Origin: Distichodus sexfasciatus
Lineage: Eukaryota; Chordata; Actinopteri; Characiformes; Distichodontidae
Assembly (NCBI GenBank): GCA_032718565.1
Contig: JAVGVS010000040.1
Location: 2,518,527-2,582,526, forward strand
Length of the DNA: 64,000 nt
Direction: 5' to 3'
Made by a program: the position numbers and the translations under genes. Below the pieces are notes generated by a model that had not been told where the DNA came from, did not search any database, and saw only the letters and a program-made list of their open reading frames with translations. Each line of letters opens with the position of its first letter. Within the stretch, counting starts at the first letter, position 1. This document shows positions 11,736 through 23,485 of the stretch, piece by piece.

Positions 11736-11885
11736 CTTTTAACAGTGTAAGTGACCACAAGTCACTTGACTCTTAGCTGTAAAATAGATTTTAACTATTA
11801 GTCATGCTAACATACGTCAACTTAAAACGAAATCTATGCAACTTCAACTACACTTTATGAGTTTGCAGTGTTACAGCTGGTTCAG
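11735..11885. repeat. Dispersed TTAGTCGTGTTAA repeat, copy 2
   Basis: ACTATTAGTCATGCTAAC, GTCAACTTAAAACGAAATC, GCAACTTCAACTACACTTTA and TGAGTTTGCAGTGTTACA match copies 1 and 3 in order. Confidence 0.5.
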
Positions 11886-12164
11886 TGTTAGTGCAAACCA
11901 GACTTAGTGAAAACTATATTTTTATACTTATAATGACACAATGTCATATTAACATTATTATTATATGCAACTTCAATGAGATTTGTTTAAGCATGGGTTT
12001 TGCTTAGTCTGCCATCTTCACATTTTTATTGACTTAAAATAAAAGTCAAAATGCAACACTGTAAGTTTATTAAAGCTAGTTCTATAAATTCTTATTTTAC
12101 ATGAAAGAAGTCTGTTAATTTGGCATTGACCGAATAATTTTTTTATAATCTAAGTAAAAAAAAT
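11886..12164. other. Intronic sequence, nothing specific seen
   Basis: AT-rich unique sequence between two repeats. Confidence 0.35.
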
Positions 12165-12390
12165 GGCTCTAGTTTCCTCCCACAGTCCAAAGGCATGCGA
12201 TATAGGTTAATTGGCCACTCTAAATTGGCCCTGTAAGGTGTGAATGTGTGTGTGACTGTATGCCCTGCGGTGTGTTGGCGCCTGCCCAGGGTTGTTCTCC
12301 GCCTTGCGCCCGTAAGTTCCCGGGATAGGCTCCAGGCCCCCCGCGACCCCAGTTGGGATTAAGCGGTTTAGATAATGAATGTATGAATGA
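12165..12390 (+). mobile_element. Second SINE family (cAGTCCAAAGGCATG body), 3' part
   Basis: TTTCCTCCCACAGTCCAAAG, TTGGCCACTCTAAATTGGCC, TGCGGTGTGTTGGCGCCTGC and CGGGATAGGCTCCAGGC, ending in GCGGTTTAGATAATGAATG. This is a very widespread teleost repeat. The copy at 53290-53530 carries the tRNA-like head. Confidence 0.8.
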
Positions 12391-12429
12391 AAGTGAAAAA
12401 ATGACTTGATTATTCTTTCTTAGGCGTCA

Positions 12430-13150
12430 AGGATTGAGGGTCAACCGGTTATCTGTATTGGAATTTTGCCGATTATCGGTATCGGTTTTTAATTTTTACC
12501 ATCACCGATATTAAGCTTGTTTACGCGTATGTAGATATTTTTATAAATGTATTTTTTATATGTAAACAAATTTATTGTACGTTTCTGTTTTTTTTATTGC
12601 GTTTACATGATGTTTGGTAAAAAAAAAAAATCTCTGTACACACTAGAACATAGGCCAGCTGATTATTGTTGTCATGGTTACCATTGTCACTTGTGGTTTG
12701 TAAGGAATTAAAGGTATTTTAGTCACATGCACAACAGAACTAAACACGTAAACATTTGAAGAAAACTACGTTTTATTTGTTTTCACGTATTCACAGAAAT
12801 CACTCCACTGCCGTCTCTTCTCTCTGTGCTGTTTGCTCTCGATTCGCTGCTTCATTTAATGTCCCACCCACAACAGTCTCTGATTGGACAGACGTCACAC
12901 TAGTAGTTGTCAGTCAACACTGAAGCCTTGTTTTCACTCACACCACACTCAAACACACACAAGCGCGGCGTGAAGCTTCGAGATGGAGAAGGGGAGAGTT
13001 TCAGCTGAGCTTGGTGTTTGAAAGTTAAAATTTTTTACAGATTTTCTTTTTTTTTTTGCATATTGGTTCCAAATATCGGTTATCGGCCTCGTTAACTAGC
13101 AATAATCGGTATCGATATCGGCCCGGAAAAAACAAAATCGGTCAAACTCT
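12430..13150. mobile_element. ATCGGTATCGG-rich element carrying a nested family-a fragment
   Basis: The left part has GGTCAACCGGTTATC and GCCGATTATCGGTATCGG; the right part has AATATCGGTTATCGGCC and TATCGGCCCGG followed by ATCGGTCAAACTC, the complement of the left end. These arms enclose about 550 bp. 12520-12790 (TTGTTTACGCGTATGTAG, ACACACTAGAACATAGG, AACTAAACACGTAAAC) belongs to GGGCC family a. Confidence 0.5.
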
Positions 13151-13159
13151 ATTAAGGAT

Positions 13160-13480
13160 AGACCGTCGCCACTCTTGCTGTGTTTAAGTTTTTTTTAGCA
13201 AGAGACTCAGAGCTGACCTCGGAGCGACCGGCTCAATATGAACTCGCGTCCCACGTTGACTCTGGAGGCCAAGAAAAACCTTTTCGAGGCTTTGTGTCGC
13301 CGCGCAAATGCCCTCCAGGCGGTCAGACTTTAACTCTCTGTTGTAATTGGACTGTCAAGGTTCCGTCTGCGGTTGGTTTCCCGCGGTCTGAGTAAATGTG
13401 AACGCAGCGAGATGCAGATTCCAGGCGACGTCTGGACGCGACACCTTGCGAGATCGCCGAAATAAAAGACAATTCCTTTT
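13160..13480. other. Repeat-free GC-moderate island
   Basis: 320 bp with CpGs and no partner elsewhere in the window; candidate conserved non-coding element. The 71-codon plus frame is not protein-like. Confidence 0.25.
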
Positions 13481-13599
13481 ACTTATTTACTCTGACACAA
13501 CCTGAGACGTAGCGAGGCGAGAAAAGACAAGCCAGTGAAACGATTCCACACCTGAGGACAAACAAACCAGATAACGGCAAGCGTTGGGGAGTAACAAAA

Positions 13600-13870
13600 A
13601 AATTAGAGATGCATTTCCACATGAAAACGCCAATGTTGATTGCTCAAGTTTTGTGTCCACGTTGATTAAAATGCATTGAAGTGAAAGGGGAAAGAACGAG
13701 GGACGATAAAACAAGACAAAGACAAGTGCGGGTCGGTACAGATGGAGATGTGTGTTCACTGAGGTGGTCTGAGGTGGTATAAGAACCGGACTGGACTGTC
13801 GTGTGAAAACAGGTGAAGGGAAACTTTCAAGTTCCAAATTATGGACGTGGGGTGGAAGACGCAAGCGGGA
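13600..13870. repeat. Dispersed GTGAAAGGGGAAAGAA repeat, copy 1
   Basis: TTAGAGATGCATTTCCACA, TTAAAATGCATTGAAGTG, AAAGGGGAAAGAACGAGGGA, GAGGTGGTCTGAGGTGG and TGTCGTGTGAAAACAGGTG also occur in order at 58755-58971. The sequence after GGTGAAG continues there only beyond a 0.7-kb insertion. Confidence 0.7.
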
Positions 13871-14199
13871 GCCTCGCTGCACTGAGAGGCCGTGGATCTC
13901 CGTCATAGCTGATTGGCGTTAACCTTCGCTGTTGCTACGTGGACGTGGAGTGCAAGACGCGAGCTGGAACTCACGTCAGACCTGCATTGCTAAGTGGACT
14001 TCAAGCGTGATTAGCATGTAGTGTAGCTAGCTACTGTGTTAAAACAGTAGCTTGACTAGAGTTTAGCTACTTTTAAAAGCTTGAAAACCTACCATTTCAG
14101 AGAGTATCTGGCAACACCATTCTGCCACATCTGTTTTTCATTTGTCAAAGCGTGACACAAAAAGTCAACAGCAAACATGCCAACCGTCTAGCGAAGACT

Positions 14200-14575
14200 C
14201 CCTCAGCGCTTCCGCCGAATTGCATCAAGCAGGGACGCCGAGACGCTCCGACCCTCTTGACAGGCGTCGGAGTGTGTGTCGCTAATTAAAAAGTTTAATT
14301 CGGCGAACACCAGCAGCTGGCATGCGAGGACCCAGAGGTGCGTCCTTGCGTGCCTTGGCTCTGGCTTATCAGGGACGGCCAGGCCGGGGCATCCTGGGAG
14401 GAAAAAACGGGGCGACACGGAGGAGCGGCGGAGGGCAGAGTCCCGGCTCGTCGCCATGGCGCCCGGCCTGGAGCTCGGAATTTTGGGATGGAGCCATTTG
14501 CGTGTCCCTCGTTCCCCTTTATTTTTTACAGCCACATTTCTTTCCACTCCCTTCTTTTCCTTCTTTCCTACACTG
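14200..14575. other. GC-rich repeat-free island
   Basis: About 375 bp rich in CpG, with CGCTAATTAAAAAGTTTAAT and ACACCAGCAGCTGGCATG (E-box CAGCTG). Three overlapping frames of 88-148 codons are open on both strands because of composition. Candidate regulatory element. Confidence 0.3.
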
Positions 14576-14900
14576 TACAAATGATTAGATATATTAGTCG
14601 TGTTGAGACACTGCTTTACGTTACACCAACTAAAAATTTTACAGTTCAATTGATGCGATTAGAACTTTAATGAGTTTCGCGCGTGACAACATTGGTTTTC
14701 AGGTAAATTAAAGGAGTACGTTAACATGACACTGACATACAGTAACACTGACCCAGTTATTTTTTATATTAGAAGGTGTCAACTGTAAAAACGATTTGAT
14801 CATCGTGTTAACACTGCTTCAGCTTAGACAATAATTCAAGCAACTTTTATGAGTTTTCAGCAGGACACCTTTTGTTTTTAGTTGAAGTAAATTTTAAGGA
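14575..14900. repeat. Dispersed TTAGTCGTGTTAA repeat, copy 3
   Basis: Two related halves are seen: CACTGTACAAATGATTAG ... TTAGTCGTGTTGAGACAC ... TTAATGAGTTTCGCGCGTG, and CAACTGTAAAAACGATTTG ... CGTGTTAACACTGCTTCAGC ... TTTTATGAGTTTTCAGCAGG. Confidence 0.5.
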
Positions 14901-15815
14901 GATGAGCTGAACAAAGCAACATACACTAAGCAACATTAGCATGTTTATTCAATATTTCTCTCTTCCATATCTATAATGAGGAAATCACTTCACTGGAAGC
15001 AGTTATCAACACTGATCACATCATATGTTAAACTCAACAAACCACAGTGAACACTCCTCAAGACCAAACTCACTGTGTTATTGACTTGCAGACTTGTTAT
15101 TATGCAGAGACATTCTATAGCTTAGTGCTGTGAAGAAAAATAAGGTTAGTGTCGGGCAGGCACACTTCTTTATCCATTTGCTCTCTATCTGGATACAGAA
15201 TAAAATTATTAGATAACAAACAATGCATTTTTGTATATTTATTTTTTCCCTATTGATTACTCTCTAACATTATAAAATTAAAAAAATATATTTTCCAATC
15301 AATTGAAAATGAAGAAATGCTTAAGTTTTGGGTAATTTTGAGCCAATTTGGACTCATTTTCTCCTATAAAATGAGCTGATTTTGGCCTTTCTAGAAGAGA
15401 ACTACATTTTTGTGCATGATGGCGTTCCATATGAGAGTCGTGAGCACTAACGCATGTGTTCAGTTTTTCTGCATGGAATTACTCAGAAATTATGTCACAT
15501 AAGAGAAATGAAAATAATGTTGGTAAGTTGAAAGTCTTGTGATTCTGACGGTATGTGTGTGGTTTCTGTAAGTTAAAGGGATTCTGAGTTATTAAAACAC
15601 TAATTAATAAACAACACAAAATGCTTGCGTCGGTCTCAAAGAGTTTTAATAGTAATATTCTCAGAGTTGTGGTCTCAGCTGGTCTCCAAATAAAATCTAG
15701 AGTCCTCTTTGTCCGAGTCCATGACAAGACTGAGTACAAATATGACCGAGTTCGAGACAAGACCGAGACTTTTATAAACTAGTCTTGTGACCAGTCTCAT
15801 GTACTACAACACTAT
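14885..15815. repeat. Dispersed 0.9-1.1 kb repeat, copy B
   Basis: Same element and orientation as 36-1145, with the same conserved blocks. It ends in GACCGAGAC-type simple sequence and ACTACAACACTA. Differences spread along its length show both copies are old. Confidence 0.6.
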
Positions 15816-15969
15816 CCATTACTTCTTCAATCACGGGGCCAACTCCTCTACCGACTACCACATATATAAAAACTGAGACATATGTGAAAATGATTCTAAC
15901 ACATTGATTGATTTGAACATTGTCATAATTGTTCACCGCTATCATGCCTTAGCTCGCATAGTCTATTTG

Positions 15970-16610
15970 TGACCACGGCAAAACCAGTCGCTTGTCGCAA
16001 ATTTTCAAAACTGAGTTATTATGTTTTCATGAAAGGGCATAAATCAAGCTTCAAAACGATACCTATATTGAATGAATGGGACGACATATGACTGAGATAT
16101 CAACATTCAAAGGAGTCGGGTTTCTCCTGTCACGCCAAGTGAGAAATGGAGAAATCTGCCTTTGAAGTTGACTATCGTCGTAGCACTCACAGACGCTTGG
16201 TGCGGTCGCGGCTACGTTTGTATTTACGCTAGCCTACGCTGCATTCACAGCCACACGGGTAGCCTACCTGCGTTAGGTTAACTGAACTCGGGAGACGGAG
16301 ATGGATTCCAGAGAAATATCTTCACGCTAGTCAACCAGTGGATTTAGCGTAAATATTGAAGTAGAGCGGTCAAAACAGAAACTTTTAACATTCTGCTGGA
16401 ATTGAATTCCTCACCTCAAGAAAGTCACGTTTTTAGGATGGAAAGGGTAAGTTTTTCAGCGAAATTGATTCACAACAGTACAGTATAGACCTTCCACTGT
16501 TTCAAAACAAAAACAAAAAAAATCAAAAATTTTATCCCACGCAACATCAACAGTCGTTTTTCTCGGAAACCTCCATTGCGACAAGCGACTGGTTTTGCTG
16601 TGCAGAGTCA
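15970..16610. mobile_element. Unclassified foldback DNA transposon, copy 1 (34-bp inverted ends)
   Basis: Left end TGACCACGGCAAAACCAGTC and right end GACTGGTTTTGCTGTGCAG...GTCA are inverted repeats of about 34 bp ending in GCGACAAGCGACTGG. A second copy lies at 47491-48051, same orientation. It codes no transposase. Compared with copy 2 it keeps an extra block of about 80 bp near 16240-16320 (TAGCCTACCTGCGTTAGG). Confidence 0.85.
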
Positions 16611-16659
16611 CATTTTGATGAATGTGTTAACCGATCTGAAAAAGTGAGTACGGTATTGA

Positions 16660-17000
16660 GACCTATGTGAAAGCAAGATTTTTAAACCTGTAATTGCCCA
16701 GCCCTTCTTTTCTGTGGAGCGAGGGGTGAAGATTTGTGCGCTGAAAGCAGGAGCAGACGTGCTGAGGCTGGGTAAACAAGGGATGAAGGGGGGATTTCGT
16801 GAGGCGGCCGGCGCTTTGCTCAGCAGTGGATTTGCGAGTGTCGCTCTCTCTCCTGTCTCGCCTCCTGACAGAGAGAGGATCAAGCGGGGTGTCGTGGTGT
16901 TCGCACGCCCCTCGCCCAAAACCTGCTGAGATCTGGCAACCTGCCCCCGGTCTGCGTAACGAGATTCCTGTTGCGATCAAGGAGAACGAAAGCGAGGAAG
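16660..17000. other. GC-moderate repeat-free island
   Basis: No repeat partner was found. Overlapping open frames of 60-105 codons occur on both strands but none resembles a known family. Candidate conserved element. Confidence 0.25.
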
Positions 17001-17001
17001 A

Positions 17002-17243
17002 TAGGAGGGGTGAAACGATACATCAATCTATATCGATATATCGGTTCAATAATCAATGAGACCATATCGTTGATCCAAAATGAAAACAGGAGCTCTATTT
17101 TTAGCTATTTTCCCTCTCTTTCTCTCCTTTAAGGGTGTTCTCACGCTTCATCACGATACAACTTCATATCAATCACGGACAATGACTCAATGGACAACGA
17201 ACAACGTTGTATGGTGATGAATCTTGTGATTTAAACCCCTAGC
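17002..17243. mobile_element. hAT-like short element
   Basis: Left end TAGGAGGGGTGAAACGATAC, right end ATTTAAACCCCTAGC; inside lies ATCAATCTATATCGATATAT. This is the same ATCGAT-core class as 1838 and 21415. No clear target duplication. Confidence 0.45.
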
Positions 17244-18002
17244 AGAGTGAGAGAGATTTTTGGGACTAGCAGAGATCTAGTGTATAAGCAAGAAAGTAAA
17301 GTGGTCGTGTGGTTAAATGGATAGTGCAGTGAGAGCACTTCATTGTGTAACCTTGCGCAGGGTCGTGGTCCTGTGTGGGCTACAGTGTCGTACAGCCTCT
17401 CATTCATCACGATGTCTTTTTATCGCCAACAAAAGCGGGGAAGACAAGGACCTGGGCGCTGCAGGAGCCACCGTCCGCCATTTGGGCTCCATGGAAAAGG
17501 CTGCATCTCTTACTCGCCTCGCGACCGGACGTGAAAATGGAAAAATGTGCCCAAGGTGAAGACAGAGCAGAGGTTTCACATCTTAATACCACACGCCAAT
17601 CTCGGGACCGTTCACTCAATAGACGGGTGGTCAGCAAGGCCGGGATCACGTTTTTACATTTTTTTAAATGTACCGTATAAGAAATAAGTCAAATTATATA
17701 TTTTTTTCTTCAAATTCCCAATTGAGATAGATAAAAATGGGAATTCAGATCAAAAATAAGAATTATGCAAATATAGCCATAAGTGGCAACATCCGGGTCC
17801 AAGCATAAGTTGCAAAAATCTGCACAATAGCAGCTGATGCAGTAAGTGTCATTCTGTAAAACACATTCTGTGTTTTTGGTGTTTTAATGTCTCGATGTAC
17901 GATAATTTTAAGTTATGATGGGGTTATCAAAACACTATATACAGTATATATGTTGTGTTCACTATATGTCTGTGCATATATGTTTCAACACTTTTTTACA
18001 TA
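17244..18002. other. Intronic sequence, no gene supported
   Basis: 17320-17650 is GC-moderate with frames of 63-101 codons in several phases, none protein-like. 17700-18000 is AT-rich with TATATACAGTATATATG. Confidence 0.3.
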
Positions 18003-18523
18003 CAGTACTGTGCAAAAGTTGTGAAAAAATGGTGTAAACAAAGAATGCTTTCAAAAATGGAAGTGTTAATCATTTATTTTCCATCAATCAACAAAATGCA
18101 GTGAATGAACAAAAGAGAAATCTAAATCAAATCAATATTTGGTGTGACCACCCTTTGCCTTCAAAACAGCATCAGTTCTTCTAGGTTCACTTGCACACAG
18201 TTTTTGAAGGAACTCAGCTGGTAGGTTGTTCCAAACATCTTGGAGAACTAACCACAGATCCATAATCCTATAATCCTACAAAATAACATAATGACTATAA
18301 TCCTACAAAATCCCTGACTTTGTGCAAGTGTAGCTATAAGAATTGATGCTGGTTTGAAGGCAAAAGGGAGTAACACCAAATATTGGTTTGATTTAGATTT
18401 CTCTTTTGTTCATTCACTGCATTTTGTTGATTGATGAAAATAAATGATTAACACTTCCATTTTTGAAAGCATTCTTTGTTTACAGCATTTTTTCACACCT
18501 GCCTAAAACTTTTGCACAGTACT
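18003..18523. mobile_element. Tc1/mariner-type foldback element (non-autonomous)
   Basis: Ends CAGTACTGTGCAAAAGTTGTG and CTAAAACTTTTGCACAGTAC; the left end is directly flanked by TA. The arms are about 200 bp each: AAAATGCAGTGAATGAACAA pairs with TTGTTCATTCACTGCATTTT, and ATCAATATTTGGTGTGACC pairs with CACCAAATATTGGTTTGAT. No transposase. Long arms plus TA target fit the Tc1/mariner superfamily. Confidence 0.85.
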
Positions 18524-18665
18524 TTATAACATATTACATTACATTATACACTGTATATGATTCTATAACTTAAGACAAACATTTTACTACATCCCTTTTT
18601 TATGTAAATCATACTTAGTTGACAAATCTAAATAACCAATAAAGAACACGAACTGTAAGCACCGT

Positions 18666-18948
18666 GGGCCTCATTCACCAATATTTTCTTCAGTTTCTTT
18701 TGTTCATAAATTGGTTAAGAAAGTTATGATTTTGAGTCGTATAATATTATAACTGTGGAATTGAAGACAACCCAGGAAACCCATTTGCAGTAAAATGCAT
18801 GCAATAAAGCTAATGTAAGAGCGTGCTTCAGCAGCTGTAGATTCTATTCTTACTTAGGAGCAAGTATTAGATGAGAAAGCATTGGTGAATGTCAGAATCT
18901 GTGTGAAAACTAAGAATAGTTGATGAATGAGGCCCATTACATTTTTAC
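18666..18948. mobile_element. GGGCC-ended DNA element, family e (GGGCCTCATTCACCAA)
   Basis: Left end TGGGCCTCATTCACCAATAT, right end TTGATGAATGAGGCCCA. The inner arms AAGAAAGTTATGA and CTAAGAATAG are weak. A degraded copy is at 29466-29700. Confidence 0.75.
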
Positions 18949-18949
18949 A

Positions 18950-19950
18950 TGTTCAAACATACGTATACTATCTTGTTAGAATTATATCAATCTTGTCGTC
19001 CTTTGTCTATATAAATACAGTATGTAACACAAAAAGACTTTTGTATAATTCTAACAGGACTTTTTCATCCAGTTCTGTATATATTTAAGAAATACCGAAT
19101 CAATGTCTCTTTATAATTATTTTCCAAACCGCAGCAGCATCATTCTAGTAAAAAGAAGAAAAAAAACAGTGCACGCTCTAAAAAAGAAATGAACTCAGTG
19201 TATTCTATTAATTCCGAGCCCGGCTGTAAACGAAGCTTTAATTTCTCGATCACCTCTTTAAACCTGTGGTGGAGCCCCAGCGGTGGTGTGACTAGCCTAA
19301 TGATGGCACGGCTATTATCGCCTGACAGAGAGAAAGAGAGCGAGAAAGAGAAAAACACGTTTACCCACTCGATAAAAATACGGGTCTTCTCCCGAAAGCG
19401 GTCGGGAGTTTTTAATAAGGCATAAGGATTCTCCTCTGACATAAGTGTTAAGCGTCTCGCGTCAGGTCGTAAAATGAACGGGTTCGCGTCGTGTCTCGAG
19501 TCTTCGGAACGAGGCCCAGAAGACCTTTATATCATTCTTTATTTATTTATTTAAATTATTTTTGCACATGATATTTCCCAGCGGGGAAGACTGACATGTC
19601 AGGTGAGCTTCGTGACACCTTCGCAGCAGACGTGCGAGCGTTAGCGGCTGCCTAACGATATTTAACAGCTAATTGCTAAATCTATCAGCGGTTTCGCGCT
19701 TTACGGCTGTTGTAACATGCTAAATGTGCCAAGCTACTAAGTGTGCTCTGAATCATGGCATCTAATGAGATTATTGACTCCAGCTCTGGAAACCTACGTC
19801 AAAAAAGAGAAACGTCTGCCTTCATCACATTAAATATACATCAGCTTATTAACAATAACAGGCTCATGTTATGTTAGCAGTGTTGGGGAAGCTACTTTTA
19901 AACAGTGAATTTCGAGATACAAGCTACTTATGTACTTGTAATAACATTAG
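18950..19950. other. Intronic sequence; possible conserved element at 19180-19440
   Basis: 19180-19440 is a repeat-free island with CTGTAAACGAAGCTTTAATT and ACGGCTATTATCGCCTG; the overlapping 78- and 100-codon frames look like chance. The rest shows nothing specific. Confidence 0.25.
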
Positions 19951-20965
19951 GGCCTGTGTCCACCAAACACGTTTTTTTGCACTGAGAGTGGTCATAACCT
20001 CACTTCCAGAGCACTTTCTCGACGCTTCTCTTAGCGCTTGTTGTTGCTAAGTTGCGCAAAGCATCATCGGGCACTTCCGTGTTCATTCCTATTTCATGTA
20101 AACATTGCAACATGTTCCCTGGGAACAACTGGGAGCAAATTTACATCAAGGGAGCTCAAGTTGCAATTCTTGATAAAATTACAAAATTACAATGTTTTTA
20201 TACAGAGATCAACAACCTCTTTGAATGTGTTTACTCAAAATGTACTCGAAATGCAGAATTTGGGGCAAAAGTTTTTTGGGGAAAAGTGTCTTCTTGATGC
20301 AATAACACATTGACTAAATGAATGATGAGTCAGTGTAGGGATGGGCAATATGAACTCAAATCGAGATCACGATTAATTGAAAATCTTAACTCAGTTACGA
20401 TCTCAGTTACGAAGTGGCTAATGACGCTTTTTGTAGCTTAGCAACAACAAGCGCCAAGAAAGTGCTCTGGAAGTGAGGTTTTGACCGCTCTGTTCTCTTG
20501 GACTGTCCACCAAAGTGTGTTTTTTTGCACTGGCAGTGCCTAATACAAATCCTACGAGTTTCAGCATTAAAAGCGCTAAGCACCTTCAGGTGAAAAAAAG
20601 ATGTCAGAGAAAATGGCTTTTACCGCAGTGCTCAAGAACAGCGCTGAGCTCATCAATGTCACTTCTCTCTTGCTAGCCAATTTTTCTGCTATTGTAACAG
20701 ACTTTGTGATATGAACTCAAATCGATATCACAGTAAATTGAAAATTTTACCTCAATTACGATTAGTTCACTTTCAAGGTTTGCACTGAGTGCATACATAT
20801 GAGGTTTTAAAATAACTAAAAGTAAAGAAAAACATGGTCGTATGCTGTTTAAGTGCAGTGCATAAACACACACTGGGAATGTATTAACAGAGTTTTAAAA
20901 AAAACTGAAATAATCATCTTGAGCAAGACTGCGTCAGTTGTCGATTAATCGCCCACCACATTCCA
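19951..20965. mobile_element. Nested cluster of GGGCC family b and a TAGGGATGGGC element
   Basis: TTA then GGGCCTGTGTCCACCAAAC at 19951; its arm CTTCCAGAGCACTTTCTCG ... GTTGTTGCTAA is inverted at 20435-20515 (TTAGCAACAACAAGCGCC ... AAGTGAGGTTTTGACCGCTC). A further b-type piece follows at 20515-20690 (CTAATACAAATCCTACGAG, AAAGCGCTAAGCACCTTCAG). Between and after lie GATGGGCAATATGAACTC (20338) and its near copy ATATGAACTCAAATCGATATC (20708), with ATTAATCGCCCACC at 20945: halves of a hAT-like element. Confidence 0.5.
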
Positions 20966-21019
20966 AAATAACCAAAAAAGCAGGCAAAGGGTTAATGCCA
21001 GGGTAATGACAGATAAGAA

Positions 21020-21370
21020 GGAAAATGATATTTACTATAAAAGTCCAGAAAGGAATTTGTCCAGCGCACAGTTCTGATAACATTCAGACGCATCTTTTCA
21101 ATCCAGACTCACACTTGTGCCGGGCGTCTTTGGGAACGCAAAGCTTACACAGCCGGAGAACACGAAGACCAATTTACGTAGCCTTAAGCTATTCTTTCAT
21201 CTCGGGGGTGCGAGGAACACCCTGGTGCTCTTTGGTGTTATTTATGTAAGCCTGTCATCCGCTTCTCTAATGAGCCCCACACCACCAGCATAATGAAACG
21301 ACTCGCATTAACAATCGGCAAAATGAAAAAGCCTTGAGTCGGGATCCCTGCCTCTGGAGTGAAACGCGGC
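21020..21370. other. Candidate conserved non-coding element
   Basis: 350-bp repeat-free island with CTTCTCTAATGAGCCCC and CGCATTAACAATCGGC. Frames on both strands lack protein-like features. Confidence 0.3.
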
Positions 21371-21414
21371 AGATGCTCCTCCGTTACCCTGAGGCCTGAG
21401 ATACAAGGGATGTA

Positions 21415-21500
21415 AGGATGCATCGATCTACACTGATACATCGGTTTAATGGTCAACGAGGCCATTGCATTCGGAAAAAAAAAAATTGGCACAGCTCTTA
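21415..21500. mobile_element. hAT-like element fragment (ATCGATCTACACTGATAC)
   Basis: GATGTAAGGATGCATCGATC then GATACATCGGTTTAATGGTC matches the start of the 17002 element (CGATACATCAATCTATATCG, ATCGGTTCAATAATC). The right end was not found. Confidence 0.35.
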
Positions 21501-21581
21501 ATGCACTTATATGAAAGTCATATTTTTATTCTTCATCAAATTTGCATCAAGTTACAATTTTTGATAAAATAACTGAAAAAG

Positions 21582-21778
21582 GGGCAAAAGTAATAAGTGA
21601 AAGTGACCCATCTGCATTTGACCCATCCAGGAAGGAGCAGTGGGCAGCTAACAAGGGCAGTACCCGGAGACAGTACCTTGCTCATGAGTACCTCAGTGGT
21701 AACTTTACCGGTCTGGGATTCGAGCCGGCAAGCTTCTGATCACGGGGTGAATGCTCAACTGTCACGCCATAATTGCAA
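21582..21778 (-). mobile_element. Main tRNA-derived SINE family, copy
   Basis: TTGACCCATCCAGGAAGGAG, CAGTGGGCAGCTAAC, CAGTACCTTGCTCATGAGTA and the B-box region GGTCTGGGATTCGAGCCGG in reverse; the head ends at CAACTGTCACGCCAT. Confidence 0.8.
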
Positions 21779-21887
21779 AGGTTTTGCACTGAAATTCCTG
21801 ACCCTCTTTATTTGCCAGTAGAAGAATTACTTAAAATGCAGAGGATGTAAATATGTCTATAGGTAAAATATATAGGTGAAGAGAATG

Positions 21888-22274
21888 TAGGAGGGTTAAT
21901 CACGATACGATATATTAACATCTCGAAGCACAACAATTTGACATCTACCTTTATCAAAGTCTATGATTTCAATTTGATTCAATTCAGGAGAAAGTTATCA
22001 ATATGACACATCATCATATGCTGATATAACCCCAACACTTCCTTCACTGCAAATCTCAAAAGCACTAAAATCTCTAAAATATCAGTTTATATTATTTTTA
22101 CTGAAATCAACCAGACATTTTAAAGAAAAACATTCAAAATGTGAATGATAAGTTGATCCACTGTGGTGACACATGACGCAAGAGGCCGAAAGACAACATT
22201 ACAATACGTATGATTTTTTTGTTCTGGAATCATTGATCATTAAATTGATTGATCAAGGTATCGTTACACTCCTA
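21888..22274. mobile_element. hAT-like short element (TAGGAGTGTAACGATAC ends)
   Basis: Left end TAGGAGGGTTAATCACGATAC and right end GGTATCGTTACACTCCTA are imperfect inverted repeats. The flanks AGAGAATG and CAAGAAATG resemble a decayed 8-bp duplication. Confidence 0.5.
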
Positions 22275-22334
22275 CAAGAAATGCGACCCAACTCTGGAAT
22301 GTGAATTAATGTGGGTAGTGCTAAAGGATGTGAG

Positions 22335-22397
22335 GTGTGTCTGTGTGTGTGTGTCTCTGTGTGAGTCTGTGTGTGTGTGTGTGTGGTGTGTGTGTAG
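22335..22397. repeat. GT/TG microsatellite (interrupted)
   Basis: TG dinucleotides with interruptions (TCTCTG, GAGTC). Confidence 0.9.
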
Positions 22398-22941
22398 TGG
22401 GGGAGGGAGGGTCAACACACACCTGAGTAAGCACTTCAGTCTCACTTGGGAGTAGGCTGACGCCAGCTAACAGAGCGTAACTTGCACCTTACTCACCTAA
22501 GCAGGCGATGTGAGCGTGCAGCTGCTGTTAGATGAAATGCGACCATGCAGTTCTTCCCTCGACCCACGGAGTACAGCCCTAGATTTTGTGTGGGCTTTTA
22601 TATAAAGTCCCTGTTTAGCGATAACACACAACTTTGGTGGCTATGCGACACGAACAGGATTTTTTTTCTGCAAACTATGATGCAGAATTCACATTGCCTG
22701 AAGACTTTAATTAATAAAGTAAGCACTACTAGTGTAGCTTAAAAATTAGAATACTGTGAGAAAGGTCATTCATTTTCATTATTAATTTTAAAAAGGTCAG
22801 CATCCATACTTGCTATATTAATAATGTGTAGAGAGCTTGTCAAAGCGTTTTTGTTATTTTTAATGTTGATGATTATGGCTAATAGTTCAATTGTGGCACC
22901 TTTAAAAATTTGAATATTATGAAAAAGGTAATTCATTAATT

Positions 22942-22944
<3 letters not shown>

Positions 22945-22976
<32 letters not shown>

Positions 22977-22988
22977 TATTATTATTAG
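22945..22988. repeat. CA microsatellite followed by ATT run
   Basis: About 14 CA units pass into TATTATTATTATTA. The preceding AGGTAATTCATTAATTATAA resembles 22767-22790, a local similarity. Confidence 0.9.
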
Positions 22989-23485
22989 GGGTGCAATAAT
23001 TGAGCAACTTCATAATGGGAATTGAATCTGATTCTAAAAATGTAAAAAAGCCAAACAAATAAGAGACAAAAAAAGCATATTGTTTTGGTGTGAGGTTTAT
23101 GCATTGGCCTAAAGTCCAGATAGCCAAAACCCATAGGTCCCCCTAAACAGGTAAACACCCCAAACTGCCTGAATGTTTAATCTAAAGTTACACCCTAATC
23201 TGCAAACCTTTAACATAACAGACACAAGAATGAAAAATACTGAATAAAATGACCAGTCAATAAATCCTGCTTTTAAAATCTATTCCACAATGAAAACTAT
23301 GCAGTAGCTCTGACTTCTCTTACATTACTGATGTTCATTAGAGTCTTGGTTGCACTATTTGCAATGTGCTAAATAAATAGGAAATGTGAGTTGTGGTGCC
23401 AGAAGATACGTGAGAAAACACGGCTATGAATAAATACTGTTTATCGAAGCACCTGGAGCACGTAGGCAGAGCCTCAAATGTTGAC

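Noticed and set aside
13487..13906. 139-codon minus-strand frame
   Set aside because: Most of it lies in a dispersed repeat whose second copy at 58755 does not keep the frame open.
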